Of a DNA stretch of 64,000 bases, positions 26,297 through 35,142 are shown piece by piece. The DNA comes from Rhodonellum psychrophilum GCM71 = DSM 17998 (GTDB lineage Bacteria > Bacteroidota > Bacteroidia > Cytophagales > Cyclobacteriaceae): NCBI RefSeq assembly GCF_000381545.1, contig NZ_KB906696.1, positions 1 through 64,000 on the forward strand, given 5' to 3'. Each line of letters begins with the position of its first letter. Position 1 is the stretch's first letter. The notes beneath the pieces were generated by a model. The model did not search any database, had not been told where the DNA came from, and saw only the letters and a program-made list of their open reading frames with translations. Made by a program: the position numbers and the translations under genes.

Positions 26297-27712
26297 ATGA
26301 AAGAAAAAGCTTTACCCTTCAAACAAATAGAATGGTGGATACTGACATTGTTATTTTTGGCCATCGTTTTGGTCAATGTCCTCGATGCAGGAATTTTTTA
26401 CAGAGACGCCACTGACAGGGAATTGGAGTCCTACTTTGCGAAAGTATTTATCCCATTGACGCTTTTTCTTTCCTTTTATCTTTTCCATATCCGATTGCTC
26501 CCCAAATTCTTTTTAGAAAGAAAAAAATGGAAATTGATCCTCTATGCAATTTTAATATTGATAGGCTCTTGGGTTATCATCGGGACATTTTCGGTGGTGG
26601 CCGGAATGACAAGGGATTTTATGATCCCATTCTATTTCAATACCATCGCCATATATGTAGGTTACCTGGTGTTTGTCTATATACTGAATCAAGTAATCTA
26701 TCCCCCAAAACTTAAAGATTATCAGGTTTACAATGCCTTCCGATTGGTTGCCCTATATTTGTTTGTTTTGCTCTTTTTATTCCAATCACATTCCATCATT
26801 CATTCGGCCATTTTGGGGGCTTATGGTTTGGTAATGCCTGTGCTGATCCTTTTGGTGTTGTTCAATTTCTTTCTGGTATATGGAAATCGAAAGGCGAAAA
26901 AAAATAGACTGGCATGGACGTATTATTATTCCTTGATTGCTTTTGTTGTCGTCCTATTTATTTTCCTCTCAATATTTAACCAAAAAGGAGAGTTTTTGAT
27001 TGCTGGTCTATTCGTTATTTTCTTGATTATGGTCCTCATTTTTCCATTGTCAAATCTGTTTTTCAACAAGTATGACCACTACTTAAGTCAATTGACAACG
27101 CTTACCTATAAGGTTGACCAGAGTTCAGCCAATCTCAGTTTTCTCCGCTCCCAAATCAATCCCCATTTCCTGTTCAACGCCCTGAATACGCTTTATGGCA
27201 CTGCGCTTCAGGAAAATGCAGAAAGAACGTCTGAAGGCATCCAGAAACTCGGCGACATGATGCGCTTTATGCTCCACGAAAATAATCAGGATAAAATCCC
27301 TTTGGAACGGGAAAAAGAATACTTGGTCAATTATGTAGACCTTCAAATGCTCCGCATCAAGGACCAGGAAAACATTGAAATCCTATTCAACCGGAGTCAA
27401 GAAGCTTGTGCAGGTGAAATTGCACCGATGTTGTTGATTCCATTTGTGGAAAATGCATTCAAGCACGGCATCAGCTTCCAGAGCAAATCCTGGGTGAAAA
27501 TCAGCTTGAGATGTTTGTCGGGATCTGTACATCTGGATGTAAACAACAGCATACACCGATCCAATGCTGAGGACCCCGAAAGAAAAGCTTCTGGCATTGG
27601 ACTCGAAAACGTCAGACAAAGACTTGAACTTCTTTATCCAGGCAAACATGAATTGGTCATTCGGGAAAATGAGGTTGAATATTTTGTGCATTTATCCATT
27701 CAATTGACCTAA
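26297..27712 (+). CDS. LytS-like sensor histidine kinase
   Basis: 471 residues from the ATG at 26297. A longer frame from 26222 includes 25 residues unlike the family. Eight or so hydrophobic helices occupy about 12-255, the His_kinase domain (SQINPHFLFNALNTLYGTAL, H290) follows, and an HATPase domain ends the protein (ASGIGLENVRQRLELLYPG). It should phosphorylate the LytTR regulator encoded 1 bp downstream. The multi-helix N-terminal domain senses membrane-related signals. Confidence 0.9.
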   Translation: MKEKALPFKQIEWWILTLLFLAIVLVNVLDAGIFYRDATDRELESYFAKVFIPLTLFLSFYLFHIRLLPKFFLERKKWKLILYAILILIGSWVIIGTFSVVAGMTRDFMIPFYFNTIAIYVGYLVFVYILNQVIYPPKLKDYQVYNAFRLVALYLFVLLFLFQSHSIIHSAILGAYGLVMPVLILLVLFNFFLVYGNRKAKKNRLAWTYYYSLIAFVVVLFIFLSIFNQKGEFLIAGLFVIFLIMVLIFPLSNLFFNKYDHYLSQLTTLTYKVDQSSANLSFLRSQINPHFLFNALNTLYGTALQENAERTSEGIQKLGDMMRFMLHENNQDKIPLEREKEYLVNYVDLQMLRIKDQENIEILFNRSQEACAGEIAPMLLIPFVENAFKHGISFQSKSWVKISLRCLSGSVHLDVNNSIHRSNAEDPERKASGIGLENVRQRLELLYPGKHELVIRENEVEYFVHLSIQLT

Positions 27713-27713
27713 A

Positions 27714-28388
27714 ATGCTGACAGCAATAGCCATAGACGATGAACCCATGGCTTTGGAAGTGGTGAAATCACATGCTTCTAAAGTGCCATTTTTGGAACTC
27801 AAATCTGTTTTTACCGATGCCATCAAGGCCTTGGATTATATCAGGGAAAATCCCGTAAACCTGATTTTTCTGGATATCAAAATGCCGGATATCTCAGGAA
27901 TTGAATTGGCTACCCTGATCCCAAAGGAAACGATGGTCATCTTCACCACGGCCTATTCCGAACATGCCGTCAAAAGCTTTGAACTGGATGCCATTGACTA
28001 TTTGCTGAAACCATTCAACCTCAGCCGATTCTTGAAATCCTGTCAAAAGGCCCAGGAATGGCACGATCTCAAAAACGGACCATCGCATGGATTTCTATTT
28101 GTCAAAACCGGATATGAACAAATCAAGGTCAATTTTGAGGATCTTTTGTTTTGCGAAGCAACCGGAAACTATGTCACCTTCCACCTACCCAATCAGAAAA
28201 TACTCAGCAGAATGACCCTGGGTGAGGTGGAAAGCCTTCTCCCAACCGGTTTTCTAAAAACCCAAAGGTCTTTTGTCGTGAATACCTTATTGATCCAAAA
28301 AATAGAACGCCACCAAGTGACCATTTCGGGAAAGACTGTCCCGGTCAGCAATACCTATTATGATGCGCTTTTGGAGAAATTAAATTGA
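27714..28388 (+). CDS. LytTR-family response regulator
   Basis: 224 residues. Receiver domain about 1-120: IDDE (7-10), phospho-acceptor D54 in IFLDIKMPDISG, T/K switch residues in FTTAYSEHAVKSF and DYLLKPFN. LytTR DNA-binding domain about 130-224 with LFCEATGNYVTFHLPNQK and LLPTGFLKTQRSFVVN. One base separates it from the kinase stop, making an operon and cognate pair. Target genes unknown; the adjacent secreted hydrolases are candidates. Confidence 0.93.
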   Translation: MLTAIAIDDEPMALEVVKSHASKVPFLELKSVFTDAIKALDYIRENPVNLIFLDIKMPDISGIELATLIPKETMVIFTTAYSEHAVKSFELDAIDYLLKPFNLSRFLKSCQKAQEWHDLKNGPSHGFLFVKTGYEQIKVNFEDLLFCEATGNYVTFHLPNQKILSRMTLGEVESLLPTGFLKTQRSFVVNTLLIQKIERHQVTISGKTVPVSNTYYDALLEKLN

Positions 28389-28485
28389 GAAGGTTTTTTG
28401 CAAAAAAAACCATTCACTCAGTAAAGAATTAAAGTAAAGTATGCTTTTTTTTATGGAAATGGTAATTTTATAAAAATTGACCTCC

Positions 28486-30105
28486 GTGAAAAACAACCTT
28501 TCAAAACTTTTGTGCAATCTCGCCCTCCTCATGCTACTTGGAATATTTTCCTGCAGCGAAAAATCCAAGCTTATCCAAAAACAGGACTCCAACTCCCCGC
28601 AACTGGAAACCAGCGATAAATCTACACAGGCGAGGCTAGAAAATAGCCGTACTTCCGAAATCGATTTGAGGAAATCCGAAGATAAGGAAGGGAATTTGGT
28701 AGGGGTCTATTTTATGCCTTCCTGGAATACCTCTCCAGATCCCAACAAGGATATAGACAGTTTTTGGTCCTGTATTACGGGTAGGGAAGATTGCTCTCAT
28801 TTAAAAAACCCTGCGATATGGGGACCGAAAGGTAGAATTTACAACAATCGCTATCCTTATGAAGGACCTTTTTTGGACAGAAAACCCCATACTTCTTTAA
28901 AAGGATTTTACAAAAGAACCGATCCCGAGGTTGCCAAAAAACAGTTGGAATACATGAAGAATTATGGGATTGATTTTTTTGCGTACAACTGGTTTTTTGG
29001 AAGGCATTATTTTCATCACCGCAATTTTGCGCCGCAAGCCAATATTTATTACCCTAAAGGTTGGGAAATTGATCCTGCGCGAGATGGTCGGGTTGCGGTA
29101 CCTGGCTTGGAGGAATGGAATGATCAACTGACTATTTTGCTCCGGGAAAATGAGAAGCTACCCGCTTCAAAACAAATGAAATGGGCCATCAATTGGTGTG
29201 ATGACAGCGATGAAAGATGGAGATTGTGGTTGGATGTTGGTTCACCCGCAAGTTTGGCTGCCAAAAGGAACTACGCAGGAGAAAAACCAGATAAAGCCCT
29301 TTACCTTCAGGTTCATGATAAAATCACGCAACTTTGGATAGATAAATATTTTGGAAGGACCGATTATCTCAAAGATGAAAATGGACGTCCTATCGTCTAC
29401 ATTTATTTCCCCCAAGACATGGAATCCAGAGCTGCATTCTATGGAATCAGCATGCAGGAACTTTTGGATCGCTCAAAGGCCAGGGCTATAAAAAATGGAT
29501 GGCAAGGAATCAAATTCATCGCCGTAGCATCAGGTCCAATGTTGCCCATCGAAAAACAATATGGGTTGCCAACCAAATGGATCCCAAACAATCCAACACG
29601 ACCTTGGGAAGGCGGAACCTATACAGACAAACTGCTTTTGCAGGATTATGTGCCAAGGCTCAAAGGAATGGGTTTTGAGGGAATGACTGGGTACGTCTAT
29701 CATAATTACTACGAGCAAGACAATAAAAGTTATGCCGATATGAGGGCTACTTATCGAGGACATTGGGACAAATGGAGTAAGTTTTATGCGCGGGATCCCG
29801 CTTTTGACTATCAAGTTCCGGTAGCCATGGGATGGGATATGCGACCCGTGGGTGGAACTTGGCCGCAGCCATCAGGCTTTCCAAGTGAACCAATCAAAGA
29901 CAGGGTCCACAGTACCAAAGCCACTTTTAAGGCCAAAATTCAGGAAGCAAAGCGTTTATCCGATACATACAAAAATACCAATGGAAACACGATCATGGTT
30001 TGCTGTTGGAATGAATATTTGGAGGGAAATTACATCGAACCCACCGTTGGCCTTGGCTTTGATTATTTGGAGGCCATTCGGGAGGTTTTCTCAAAAAAGA
30101 AATAG
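28486..30105 (+). CDS. WbsX/GH99-like secreted lipoprotein
   Basis: 539 residues from GTG at 28486 (TTG at 28477 is also possible). MKNNLSKLLCNLALLMLLGI then FSC is a lipoprotein signal. The mature part has a GH99-like TIM-barrel: GVYFMPSWNTSPDPNKD, YMKNYGIDFFAYNWFFGRHY, FKAKIQEAKRLSDTYKNTNG and CCWNEYLEGNYIEPTVGLG. Such proteins act on glycans, or as glycosyltransferase-like WbsX. The exact reaction is unknown. No SD is seen; a non-ATG start is likely. It lies 97 bp after the LytTR gene. Confidence 0.78.
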   Translation: MKNNLSKLLCNLALLMLLGIFSCSEKSKLIQKQDSNSPQLETSDKSTQARLENSRTSEIDLRKSEDKEGNLVGVYFMPSWNTSPDPNKDIDSFWSCITGREDCSHLKNPAIWGPKGRIYNNRYPYEGPFLDRKPHTSLKGFYKRTDPEVAKKQLEYMKNYGIDFFAYNWFFGRHYFHHRNFAPQANIYYPKGWEIDPARDGRVAVPGLEEWNDQLTILLRENEKLPASKQMKWAINWCDDSDERWRLWLDVGSPASLAAKRNYAGEKPDKALYLQVHDKITQLWIDKYFGRTDYLKDENGRPIVYIYFPQDMESRAAFYGISMQELLDRSKARAIKNGWQGIKFIAVASGPMLPIEKQYGLPTKWIPNNPTRPWEGGTYTDKLLLQDYVPRLKGMGFEGMTGYVYHNYYEQDNKSYADMRATYRGHWDKWSKFYARDPAFDYQVPVAMGWDMRPVGGTWPQPSGFPSEPIKDRVHSTKATFKAKIQEAKRLSDTYKNTNGNTIMVCCWNEYLEGNYIEPTVGLGFDYLEAIREVFSKKK

Positions 30106-30179
30106 GATTTCCTTCAACGGTTTTTTCGCATGCTTTCCTTTTCTTACTTTAGTTTACTTGTATAAACCCAATCAGACGC

Positions 30180-33100
30180 ATGCGAAAATTAGTTTTTGGA
30201 TTACTTTGTGTATTGTCCAGCCAATTGACCTTTGGTCAAGGAACCCGATTGCTCCGGGAGCCTGCCATCAGTAAGGAGTATATTGTTTTTGTCTATGCCA
30301 ATGATCTTTGGCGAACCAGCATCAGCGGTGGGGAATCCATTCGACTGACCAGCAATGAAGGAGCAGAAAATTCACCCAATTTTTCACCTGATGGAAAACA
30401 TATCGCTTTTTCTGCCCAGTACGATGGGAATACCGACGTGTATGTGATCGCAACAGCAGGTGGAGAACCAAGAAGGTTGACTTGGCACCCCGGAGCTGAT
30501 TTGGTGACAGGTTGGACCCCGGATGGCAAGCATATTCTTTTTAGTTCCAGTAGAGAAGGAGTGCCAACCAAAGAATCAAAGTTCTACAAAATTTCTTTGG
30601 AAGGGGGCATGGAAGAATCCCTTCCCATCCCAAGGGCGGTCAATGGAAGGATTTCTGCCGACGGCAAGCACATTGCCTATCAGCAGATCGCTTTTTGGGA
30701 TGCCGAATGGAGAAACTATCGTGGAGGCCAAGCCAAACCCATTTGGATAGTGGACCTTACGGATTTTTCATTGAAAATGACGCCACAATCAGACAATGAA
30801 CGCCATACCCAACCCATTTGGCTTGGAAAAAGGATTTTTTTCCTTTCGGAAAGGGATTTTGCCAACAATGTCTGGTCTTATGATCCTCAATCCGGGGACT
30901 TGAAACAAGAAACTTTTCATAGCGATTTCGATGTGAAAAATTTAGATGCAAATGAAACCCATGTGGTCTACGAACAAGGAGGATATCTCCATTTATTGAA
31001 TCCCACCAGTGGTGAAACTAAACAATTGGAAATTACGGTTAAAGGTGATTTTCATTGGGCAAGAGAAAGATGGGAAACTGTCACTGGAAATCGCCTGACG
31101 AATGCATCGCTTTCTCCGACGGGACAAAGGGCACTTTTTGAATATAGAGGTGAAATCCTGACCGTTCCCAAAGAAAAAGGTGATGCCAGAAACATTACCC
31201 AAAGCTCGGGAGTCGCTGACCGCGCACCGGTCTGGTCACCAGACGGGCAGCAAATTGCCTGGTTTTCGGATCTATCAGGAGAATACCAATTGATGATCGG
31301 TGACCAAGAAGGCTTGAATGCCCCTAAAGTCATCCAGTTACCCAGCAAGTCGTTTTACTTCAAACCCGATTGGTCTCCTGACGGAAAATTTATTTCCTAC
31401 ACGGATACAGATTACAACCTTTGGTTTGTCAACATAAATTCCGGAGTGGCCAAGATTGCAGACACCGAAAGATTTGCACATCCCAACAGATCCTTGAATC
31501 CTGTGTGGTCTCCCGATAGCAAATGGATCGCTTACGCCCGCCTGCTCGACAGCCAATTCAAAGCAATTTTTGTCTACAACATCGCGTCGGGAAAGAAAAT
31601 CCAGGTGACAGACGGAATGGCGGATGCAATTTCCCCTGTTTGGGATATCAGCGGGGATTATCTCTTCTTTTTGGCCAGTACCAATTTCGGATTGAATACG
31701 GGATGGTTGGACATGAGTTCTTATGACCGACCCACAACTCGGAATCTCTATCTCAGCGTCTTGAGTAAGACCGGAAAATCTCCGCTTCTTCCCCAAAGTG
31801 ACGAAGAAAAAGCAAAGCCAGCCGAGGCCAAAGAAAATGACAAGAAAGCAGAAAAAAAGGATGAAATAAAGCCTGTTGTCATTGATGAAGAAGGTTTGTG
31901 GAATAGGATTGTTGCTGTGGACATTCCCGACAGAAATTATATGGAATTGATGGCGGGCCCCGAAAACCATGTTTTCTACACAGAAGCGATCCCGAACCAA
32001 CAAGGCGTCAACTTGCACCGTTATAATTTCAAAGATCGGAAAACTGAGATTTACCTCTCAGGCATCAACACTGGCTCGGTTTCTCAGGATAGAAAATCAT
32101 TGCTTTACCAAGCCAATGGGAATTGGGGAATTATCGAAACTACCGGTGGTCCGAAAAAAGTGGGAGATGGAACCTTGAAAGCCTTGTCCAATTTCAAGGT
32201 AAAAATCACCCCAAAAGAAGAGTGGGGACAGATTTACCGGGAAGGCTGGAGATACCAAAGGGATTTTCTTTACGTAGACAATGTACATGGTGCGCCATGG
32301 GATGAGATTTTTGATTGGTACAAGCCTTGGGTGGAGGATGTGAGACACCGCTCGGATTTGAATTACATCATCGATATCCTAGGCGGAGAAGTAGCAGTTG
32401 GGCACAGTTATACATCAGGCGGAGATTTCCCATCTGTCACCAGCACCCCGATCGGTTTGTTAGGAGCAGATTATGAAATCCACCAGGGAAAATACAGAAT
32501 CAAGAAAATCTATAATGGAGAAAGCTGGAATCCAAACCTTCTTGCTCCCTTGTCCCAGCCAGGATTGGAGATCAGAGAAGGAGATTACCTCTTGGAGGTC
32601 AATGGCAAAGAAATCAAATCAACAGACAATATCTATCAGTACTTTGAAGGGATGGCCAACACCCAAATCAAAGTTAGGGTCAATACCAAACCGTTGACTG
32701 ATGGATCCAGGGTTTTGACCGTCGTACCTGTAGCCAATGAAAACCAATTGAGAATGATGGATTGGGTAGAAGGAAACAGAAGAAAGGTTGGGGAAATGTC
32801 TGACAACAAGCTTGCTTATGTCTATATCCCAAACACGGGTCAACCTGGATACACTTATTTCAATCGGTATTATTTCTCCCAACAGGATAAAAAAGGAGCC
32901 GTGATCGATGAAAGAAACAATGGAGGTGGATCTGCCGCTGACTATATGGTGGACATCATGGCGAGGGAACTCCATGGTTATTTTAACAGCAAGGCAAACG
33001 ATAGAAGACCCTTTACGACACCCATGGCCGGAATATGGGGGCCTAAAGTGATGCTGATCAATGAAAGAGCAGGTTCTGGTGGAGACCTTCTCCCCTATCT

Positions 33101-33434
33101 GTTCCATAAAATGAGAATCGGTCCACTGATTGGAACCCAAACGTGGGGCGGATTGGTGGGCACTTGGGATACACCCGCATTCTTGGACGGCGGCCGAATG
33201 GTGGCACCAAGAGGAGGGTTCTTTGATATCAATGGAGAATGGGCAGTCGAAGGCGTTGGGATATCACCGGATATCGCCGTAGAACAGACGCCAAAGGACG
33301 TAATCGAAGGCAGGGATCCGCAACTGGAACGTGCGGTGAAGGAAGCATTAAGATTGATGGAAACCGAAGGTGTTGAATTAAAACCTGAGCCTGAAGCACC
33401 AATCCGATACAAGAGACCCAACAAAAAGAATTAA
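30180..33434 (+). CDS. Tricorn-like S41 peptidase (TolB/PD40 propeller plus PDZ plus S41), secreted
   Basis: 1084 residues. Signal peptide 1-20. WD40/PD40-like beta-propeller repeats run to about 560 (e.g. SPDGKHIAFSAQYDG, WSPDGKFISYTD). A charged linker rich in Lys/Glu/Ala follows (about 545-565). A PDZ-like domain has LEIREGDYLLEVNGKEIKST. The C-terminal S41 domain has NERAGSGGD with nucleophile S966 and GTQTWGGLVGTWDTPAFLDG. This is the tricorn architecture, which degrades peptides in cooperation with other peptidases. It is exported, so it works in the periplasm or outside the cell. Confidence 0.9.
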   Translation: MRKLVFGLLCVLSSQLTFGQGTRLLREPAISKEYIVFVYANDLWRTSISGGESIRLTSNEGAENSPNFSPDGKHIAFSAQYDGNTDVYVIATAGGEPRRLTWHPGADLVTGWTPDGKHILFSSSREGVPTKESKFYKISLEGGMEESLPIPRAVNGRISADGKHIAYQQIAFWDAEWRNYRGGQAKPIWIVDLTDFSLKMTPQSDNERHTQPIWLGKRIFFLSERDFANNVWSYDPQSGDLKQETFHSDFDVKNLDANETHVVYEQGGYLHLLNPTSGETKQLEITVKGDFHWARERWETVTGNRLTNASLSPTGQRALFEYRGEILTVPKEKGDARNITQSSGVADRAPVWSPDGQQIAWFSDLSGEYQLMIGDQEGLNAPKVIQLPSKSFYFKPDWSPDGKFISYTDTDYNLWFVNINSGVAKIADTERFAHPNRSLNPVWSPDSKWIAYARLLDSQFKAIFVYNIASGKKIQVTDGMADAISPVWDISGDYLFFLASTNFGLNTGWLDMSSYDRPTTRNLYLSVLSKTGKSPLLPQSDEEKAKPAEAKENDKKAEKKDEIKPVVIDEEGLWNRIVAVDIPDRNYMELMAGPENHVFYTEAIPNQQGVNLHRYNFKDRKTEIYLSGINTGSVSQDRKSLLYQANGNWGIIETTGGPKKVGDGTLKALSNFKVKITPKEEWGQIYREGWRYQRDFLYVDNVHGAPWDEIFDWYKPWVEDVRHRSDLNYIIDILGGEVAVGHSYTSGGDFPSVTSTPIGLLGADYEIHQGKYRIKKIYNGESWNPNLLAPLSQPGLEIREGDYLLEVNGKEIKSTDNIYQYFEGMANTQIKVRVNTKPLTDGSRVLTVVPVANENQLRMMDWVEGNRRKVGEMSDNKLAYVYIPNTGQPGYTYFNRYYFSQQDKKGAVIDERNNGGGSAADYMVDIMARELHGYFNSKANDRRPFTTPMAGIWGPKVMLINERAGSGGDLLPYLFHKMRIGPLIGTQTWGGLVGTWDTPAFLDGGRMVAPRGGFFDINGEWAVEGVGISPDIAVEQTPKDVIEGRDPQLERAVKEALRLMETEGVELKPEPEAPIRYKRPNKKN

Positions 33435-33455
33435 ACCAAGCAAGCCCTACCCTTG

Positions 33456-34844
33456 ATGAAACTCAAAAAATTGAATTATTTGCCTCTTTTGCTCCTATTG
33501 GGATGTGAAGATCCAAAATCCCCACTTTCCTTTTGGTTGACAGATCCTGCCCAAAATATCCTCTTTGTGGAGCAGGACGACCCTTCGTTTTCGGAACAAA
33601 TTGAGGCCCTTCCGACCATTCAAATCAATGAAGACATTGGTTATCAGGAAATGGATGGTTTTGGTTTTACGCTATCACAAGGCAGTGCGCTTCATCTTTT
33701 GGGGATGTCGAAGGAAGCAAGAAAGGCTATTTTGGAAGAACTCTTTGGAAGGGACGGGAAAAACATCGGCATCAGTTACCTCAGGCTTTCCATTGCTGCA
33801 TCTGATCTCAATGAATATCCATTTTCCTATCATGATTTGGCGGAAGGAGAAACCGATCCGGAAATGAGTCGATTTGATTTGGGTCCCGACCGTGAAGATG
33901 TGCTTCCCATTTTGAAACAAATCATGTCGATCAATCCCGACATCAAACTGATGGGTTCCCCATGGTCGCCCCCTGCTTGGATGAAGGACAACAAGGATAC
34001 GCGAGGGGGAAAACTTCTTCCTGAAAACTATGATGCCTACGCCCTGTATTTCGTGAAATACATCCAGCAAATGGCTGAGGAAGGCTTTGTCATAGATGCC
34101 ATCACGGTTCAAAACGAACCGCTCCATCCGGGAAACAATCCTAGTTTGCTCATGGAGGCAGAAGAGCAAAGGGAGTTTATCAAAAGCCATTTAGGGCCCG
34201 CATTTGAAAAGAACGGGATCAACACAAAGATCATCGTCTATGACCACAATGCGGACAGACCAGATTATCCCATCACTATTTTGGACGATCCAGAGGCCAA
34301 AAAGTATGTTGACGGATCGGCCTTTCATCTTTATGGAGGATCGATCGAAGCCCTTTCCGAGGTCCACAAAGCCCATCCGGACAAAAATATTTATTTCACC
34401 GAACAATGGATCGGTTCCCCAGGGAATCTTCCTGAAGACTTGGTTTGGCATACCAAAAACCTGATCATCGGGGCTCCCAGGAACTGGGCAAGGACGGTGT
34501 TGGAATGGAACCTGACTTCGGCACCGGACTTGAAGCCTTTTACAGACAGAGGAGGCTGCAGTTTGTGTTTGGGTGCGATTACTATTGATGACGATTCGGT
34601 TATCCGCAATCCGGCTTATTACATCATTGCCCATGCTTCTAAATTTGTTCTGCCTGGGTCATTGAGAATAGATTCCAACGAACCGGAAGGCTTGGCAAAT
34701 GTGGCTTTCAGAAATACTGATGGTACATTAGTTTTGATCGTATTGAATACCTCTAAATCCGCAATGGATTTTCAAATCCAGGAAGGTGAAAAAATATCCA
34801 AAATCAATCTTGGAGCTGGTGCAGTTGGGACTTTTTATTGGTAA
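33456..34844 (+). CDS. Glycoside hydrolase family 30 lipoprotein
   Basis: 462 residues. MKLKKLNYLPLLLLLGC is a lipoprotein signal; ATG at 33456 is preferred to the TTG at 33453. The GH30 pattern is visible: GFGFTLSQGSALHLLGM, acid/base E221 in VQNEPLHPGN, nucleophile E316 in FTEQWIGSPG, and the C-terminal beta domain. GH30 enzymes cleave beta-glucosyl, xylosyl or fucosyl linkages, and GH30_1/GH30_3 would be beta-glucosidase or beta-1,6-glucanase. It follows the S41 gene by 21 bp and ends before a strong terminator. Confidence 0.88.
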   Translation: MKLKKLNYLPLLLLLGCEDPKSPLSFWLTDPAQNILFVEQDDPSFSEQIEALPTIQINEDIGYQEMDGFGFTLSQGSALHLLGMSKEARKAILEELFGRDGKNIGISYLRLSIAASDLNEYPFSYHDLAEGETDPEMSRFDLGPDREDVLPILKQIMSINPDIKLMGSPWSPPAWMKDNKDTRGGKLLPENYDAYALYFVKYIQQMAEEGFVIDAITVQNEPLHPGNNPSLLMEAEEQREFIKSHLGPAFEKNGINTKIIVYDHNADRPDYPITILDDPEAKKYVDGSAFHLYGGSIEALSEVHKAHPDKNIYFTEQWIGSPGNLPEDLVWHTKNLIIGAPRNWARTVLEWNLTSAPDLKPFTDRGGCSLCLGAITIDDDSVIRNPAYYIIAHASKFVLPGSLRIDSNEPEGLANVAFRNTDGTLVLIVLNTSKSAMDFQIQEGEKISKINLGAGAVGTFYW

Positions 34845-34862
34845 TATACTCCAGCATGAAAC

Positions 34863-34900
34863 AAAAAAGCCTTCCGGAAATATTTCCGGAAGGCTTTTTT
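34863..34900. terminator. Perfect 18-bp stem terminator after GH30
   Basis: AAAAAAGCCTTCCGGAAA (34863-34880), a TA loop, and the perfect complement (34883-34900) ending in TTTTTT. It works for the plus strand and, because of the A-tract, also for the minus strand. It lies 18 bp after the GH30 stop. Confidence 0.9.
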
Positions 34901-34917
34901 TATCCATTCCAATTTTA

Positions 34918-35090
34918 ATCTGTTTTATGCATTTCGAACTCAATTCAATGTTTTAATTTAATGATAATCAATTTGTTATTGACTATTTTTGATTTTACCC
35001 CATTGATTTCAGGAATTACTCTCCCAATTGTCTGATTTTCTTTCAGTTTCAAAACCATTTGGGAACAAATTGCATATTTCTGGTTTAAAC
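34918..35090 (+). repeat. Dispersed intergenic element, copy 6
   Basis: Left terminus TCTGTTTTATGCATTTCGAA, core ATTGTCTGATTTTCTTTCAG then TTTCAAAACCATTTGGGAAC, right terminus ATTGCATATTTCTGGTTTAA. It sits between the convergent GH30 and DUF4394 genes, just after the GH30 terminator. Confidence 0.85.
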
Positions 35091-35142
35091 TATTTCCAAT
35101 TCCCACAATTTTTAAGTAGAAAAAGGTGTCAAGAGGGTTTTA

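Noticed and set aside
31338-32018. 226-codon minus-strand frame inside the tricorn-like gene
   Set aside because: Antisense shadow of a gene whose signal peptide, propeller, PDZ and S41 motifs are all in frame on the plus strand.
32619-33140. 173-codon minus-strand frame in the S41 domain
   Set aside because: Same reason; it covers the catalytic serine region of the plus-strand gene.
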